From the NCBI GenBank assembly GCA_003486645.1, contig DNGI01000190.1, positions 1-16,247 of the forward strand: DNA of 16,247 nucleotides. The letters are read 5' to 3'. A program made the position numbers and the translations under genes. Numbering within the stretch: the first letter of the stretch is position 1; each line of letters begins with the position of its first letter. The notes beneath the pieces are model-generated. The model saw only the letters and a list, made by a program, of their open reading frames with translations. It was not told the DNA's origin and did no database searches. Origin of the DNA: Cyanobacteria bacterium UBA11370 (GTDB taxonomy: Bacteria > Cyanobacteriota > Cyanobacteriia > Cyanobacteriales > Coleofasciculaceae). Shown piece after piece: positions 14,198-16,247 of the stretch.

Positions 14198-14271
14198 CCC
14201 TTACTCAACAAAGACACAATATACTGATTAAAACTAACATTTTCCCTGTCAGCCTTCTTAGCTAAACGACA
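14198..14271 (-). pseudogene. Remnant of a hicB 3' end (ribbon-helix-helix part)
   Basis: The minus strand reads RLAKKADRENVSFNQYIVSL, then LSKG, clearly the last part of a HicB. It differs from copy 1 (RLAQDADRENVSLNQYIVSL) in a few residues. The similarity is limited to the final 24 or so codons and stops at GCTAAACGAC (14261-14270), the same ten bases where hicB copy 2 at 7683 loses its 3' end. Left of it the frame runs into the dispersed repeat. There is no start codon and no promoter, so this is a dead fragment. Confidence 0.75.
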
Positions 14272-14305
14272 ACCAACAACTAACAACTAAAAACAAACAA
14301 CCAAA
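14272..14305. other. A/C-rich spacer before the kinase stop codon
   Basis: The sequence is made of AACCAACAAC, AACAACTA and AAACAAACAACC runs and is low complexity. It lies between convergent genes (DUF29 and the kinase). No stem-loop terminator is visible. Confidence 0.4.
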
Positions 14306-15919
14306 TCACCAAGCCCCCCGCTTCCCATTCGGAAAAATTGTCGCCCAATTCGTCTTCGCTAACGCTAACTGTTCCTTAGTAATTTTGGCATTATAAAGAT
14401 TCGCACCACAAAGATTTGCTCCTTTCAAATTGGCATTATTCAAATAGGCATAGCTGAGATCCGCCCCGCGCAAATCCGCCGCTTCTAAATCCGCATTACT
14501 AAAATAAGCACGACCTAAATTTGCATCTCGTAAATTCGCCCGATTCAGGCTAGCTTTCCCAAAATCAGCATGGGATAAATCCGCCCCTTGAAAATTCGTT
14601 CTTGCTAACTTTGATTGATGAAAAATGCCTTCTGATAAGTCAACTTTTGGCAGTTCTAGCCCAATTAAATCCTGAGACGCGAAGTCTCTACGTCCTTTCA
14701 TATAAGACGTTACCACACCGTTAGCATCTAGCTTTTTCGGCTTACCTACGGTGAAATTTTGGCTAACTGGCAAATTCGTAGAAATTCCAGGGCTAATCAA
14801 ACCTCGACCGCTAGGCATTCCCATTGAGGGAGAACCTGAACTGCTGCGTTCTCGTCGTTCCCGCTGCTTGCGAATTCTTTCTGCTAGTTTTTTAGTCGCT
14901 GATGAAGGGGAGGACGGATTACTCGGTGGTCCTAAATCATCAGGGTACAACGAGTTGCCATTAGTACTGGATGAATTCTTAAGAGGAGTTACTAAATTCT
15001 TTTTTAAACTATCAAGATAAGGCTCCAGATCAAGCACCTTCATTATTTCATCTGCCGACTGATAGCGATGTTTAACAGAGGCTTCTAACATTTTTTTCAA
15101 AACATCAGCAAAATGGTCACTCACATGGACGTATTTCCGCCAGACCATTTCACCCGTTGAGGGATTGTAATCCAAATCTTTTGGTGATTTCCCTGTTAAT
15201 AAATAAATACAAGTAACCCCAACTGCATAAATATCACTAGCATAAACGGGTCGTAACGCCATTTGTTCTGGCGGGGCAAACCCTGGAGTCCCGATCGCAA
15301 AATTAGTCAGCGCTGTCTGATCGGATGTACTCGTCACCGAGGCTTGACTGACTTCATCTTTCACCGCGCCAAAGTCAATCAGAACTAATTTTCGATCTTG
15401 CTCTCGACGAATTAAATTAGCGGGTTTAATATCCCGATGAATCACCTCATGGCTGTGAATATACTTAATCAGAGGTAGGAGTTCGCTCAAAAATTGCTTC
15501 ACCCCAGCTTCTGATTGGGGGCCAGACTCCTTAATCTCCTGCTGCAAGGTCAAGCCGCTAATATACTCTTGCACCAAATAAAATTGCTGATTATCTTGGA
15601 AATAATCCAATAGCTGTGGCACTTGGGGATGATTGCCAATTTTCCCCAGGGTTCTCGCTTCTCGCTCAAACAGCTTCTGTGCCATTTCCAGAACCTGTGA
15701 TGTCGTTGTCGCCGGACGCAGTTGTTTGATTACACAACATGGATGACCGGGGAGAGATTCATTTTGAGCTAAAAATGTGGCTCCAAATCCACCTTGACCC
15801 AGCATCCTGAGTACGCGATAGCGATCGCGCAGTAAAAGTTTGGAACCACACGCCTGACAGGTATCGACGTGCATTGGATTTTTAGGCTGAGGACAGTCAG
15901 AGTTTAGACAGTAGCTCAT
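14306..15919 (-). CDS. Ser/Thr protein kinase with Cys4 N-terminus and pentapeptide repeats (537 aa)
   Basis: This is a eukaryotic-type (Hanks) kinase. The N-terminal knuckle has C4, C9, C21 and C24 in a CxxxxC...CxxC layout that could bind zinc. The kinase domain (about 34-300) has GQGGFG (41-46), Lys65, HRDIKPAN (161-168), DFG (182-184) and GTPGFAPPEQ (210-219), all needed residues present. A Ser/Pro/Arg-rich linker follows (about 310-400, with RKQRERRER). The C-terminus (about 436-512) is a pentapeptide-repeat beta-helix of A(D/N)LxxA type, for example ADLSHADFGKASLNRANLRD. This order is like SpkB of Synechocystis. There is no transmembrane span, so it is likely cytosolic or associated through the beta-helix. 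The target is unknown. The ATG at 15919 starts MSYCLNSDCP, the usual N-terminus of the group. It stands alone; the neighbouring DUF29 gene is convergent. Confidence 0.94.
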   Translation of the reverse strand: MSYCLNSDCPQPKNPMHVDTCQACGSKLLLRDRYRVLRMLGQGGFGATFLAQNESLPGHPCCVIKQLRPATTTSQVLEMAQKLFEREARTLGKIGNHPQVPQLLDYFQDNQQFYLVQEYISGLTLQQEIKESGPQSEAGVKQFLSELLPLIKYIHSHEVIHRDIKPANLIRREQDRKLVLIDFGAVKDEVSQASVTSTSDQTALTNFAIGTPGFAPPEQMALRPVYASDIYAVGVTCIYLLTGKSPKDLDYNPSTGEMVWRKYVHVSDHFADVLKKMLEASVKHRYQSADEIMKVLDLEPYLDSLKKNLVTPLKNSSSTNGNSLYPDDLGPPSNPSSPSSATKKLAERIRKQRERRERSSSGSPSMGMPSGRGLISPGISTNLPVSQNFTVGKPKKLDANGVVTSYMKGRRDFASQDLIGLELPKVDLSEGIFHQSKLARTNFQGADLSHADFGKASLNRANLRDANLGRAYFSNADLEAADLRGADLSYAYLNNANLKGANLCGANLYNAKITKEQLALAKTNWATIFPNGKRGAW

Positions 15920-16184
15920 TCATCATCACTGATGGGGCGTCGTCCTTGCTGGGACTCAAGCTTTTGTTGGTTTGAAGCACCCGGCTCACATAGACTCGAT
16001 TTTCTGGGAAACGCACCGCCGAATGCCGCGTTGGTTTGGCAAGTCTTCCGAATCAATCTTGTATATTTACAGGATATCCTACTTTTGATAGACCTTCAGG
16101 CATTATTTAAGTTAAATCTCCCTAATTATATGAAGTCTTGATAAAGTTTAGAGCCTGATTTATGAAGGAATTGTAAAGTTTACT
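15920..16184. other. Intergenic region upstream of the kinase
   Basis: About 265 bp of spacer. It should contain the kinase promoter on the minus strand, but no clear -10/-35 pair or Shine-Dalgarno is visible. A 69-codon plus frame (15932-16141) has no family resemblance and reads the kinase leader backwards, so it is not annotated as a gene. Confidence 0.45.
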
Positions 16185-16240
16185 GGGAAGTGGGGAAGTG
16201 GGGAGGATGGGGGGATGGGGAGACGGGGAGAGGGGGAGAC
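16185..16240. repeat. G-rich tract, potential G-quadruplex
   Basis: Repeated GGGG tracts separated by one to four bases (GGGAAGTGGGGAAGTGGGGA, then GATGGGGGGATGGGGAGACG). This is similar in style to 12251-12287 and typical of intergenic DNA in some filamentous cyanobacteria. It ends with ACTTTTTAT at the window edge. Confidence 0.65.
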
Positions 16241-16247
16241 TTTTTAT

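Noticed and set aside
15932..16141. Plus frame of 69 codons upstream of the kinase
   Set aside because: No motif, no ribosome binding site, occupies the kinase promoter region.

Overview
The window looks like chromosomal DNA of a cyanobacterium, probably a large-genome filamentous form; the genus cannot be fixed from sequence alone. The evidence is about a dozen HIP1 octamers (GCGATCGC) spread over 16 kb, the typical cyanobacterial accessory families (DUF4365, DUF433/DUF5615, Uma2, HicAB, DUF29), a heptamer tandem repeat, and a Ser/Thr kinase with an N-terminal Cys4 knuckle and C-terminal pentapeptide repeats.

Region 1 (1-8100) is an accessory and defence-type island, with every recognisable gene on the minus strand. 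In transcription order it holds several parts. (a) A degenerate HicA-HicB / Uma2 nuclease / partial HicA-HicB / truncated DUF4926 block (8088-6462), built by a local duplication that left broken copies. (b) A two-gene PtuA-PtuB (Septu-like) anti-phage module (6323-4316). (c) A DUF433 antitoxin with a DUF5615 PIN-like toxin (4119-3560). (d) A 541-residue AlbA_2/GHKL-type ATP-binding regulator with a duplicated winged helix (3244-1619). (e) A coupled pair made of a DUF4365 PD-(D/E)XK protein and an unrecognised 180-residue partner (1353-311). The gaps between these units carry degenerate copies of a dispersed repeat that starts with a HIP1 site and contains a conserved mini reading frame.

Region 2 (8100-12131) holds an AT-richer GT-C type membrane glycosyltransferase and the glycogen debranching enzyme glgX, both on the minus strand.

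Region 3 (12398-14146) is on the plus strand. It holds moeA (molybdenum cofactor insertion) followed by a DUF29 protein. glgX and moeA diverge from a 266-bp spacer that carries a G-rich run and five CAATTAG heptamers.

Region 4 (14147-16247) has another copy of the dispersed repeat fused to a 74-bp remnant of a hicB 3' end. Next comes the zinc-knuckle/kinase/pentapeptide gene on the minus strand, and then a spacer ending in a G-rich tract.

The housekeeping genes are ordinary. The most interesting material is the island: the Septu-like pair, the unexplained DUF4365 pair, the toxin with an apparent Asp-to-Asn change, the hicAB-uma2 rearrangement with a perfectly identical 140-bp core, and the dispersed repeat whose copies differ mostly at synonymous positions of a short reading frame.
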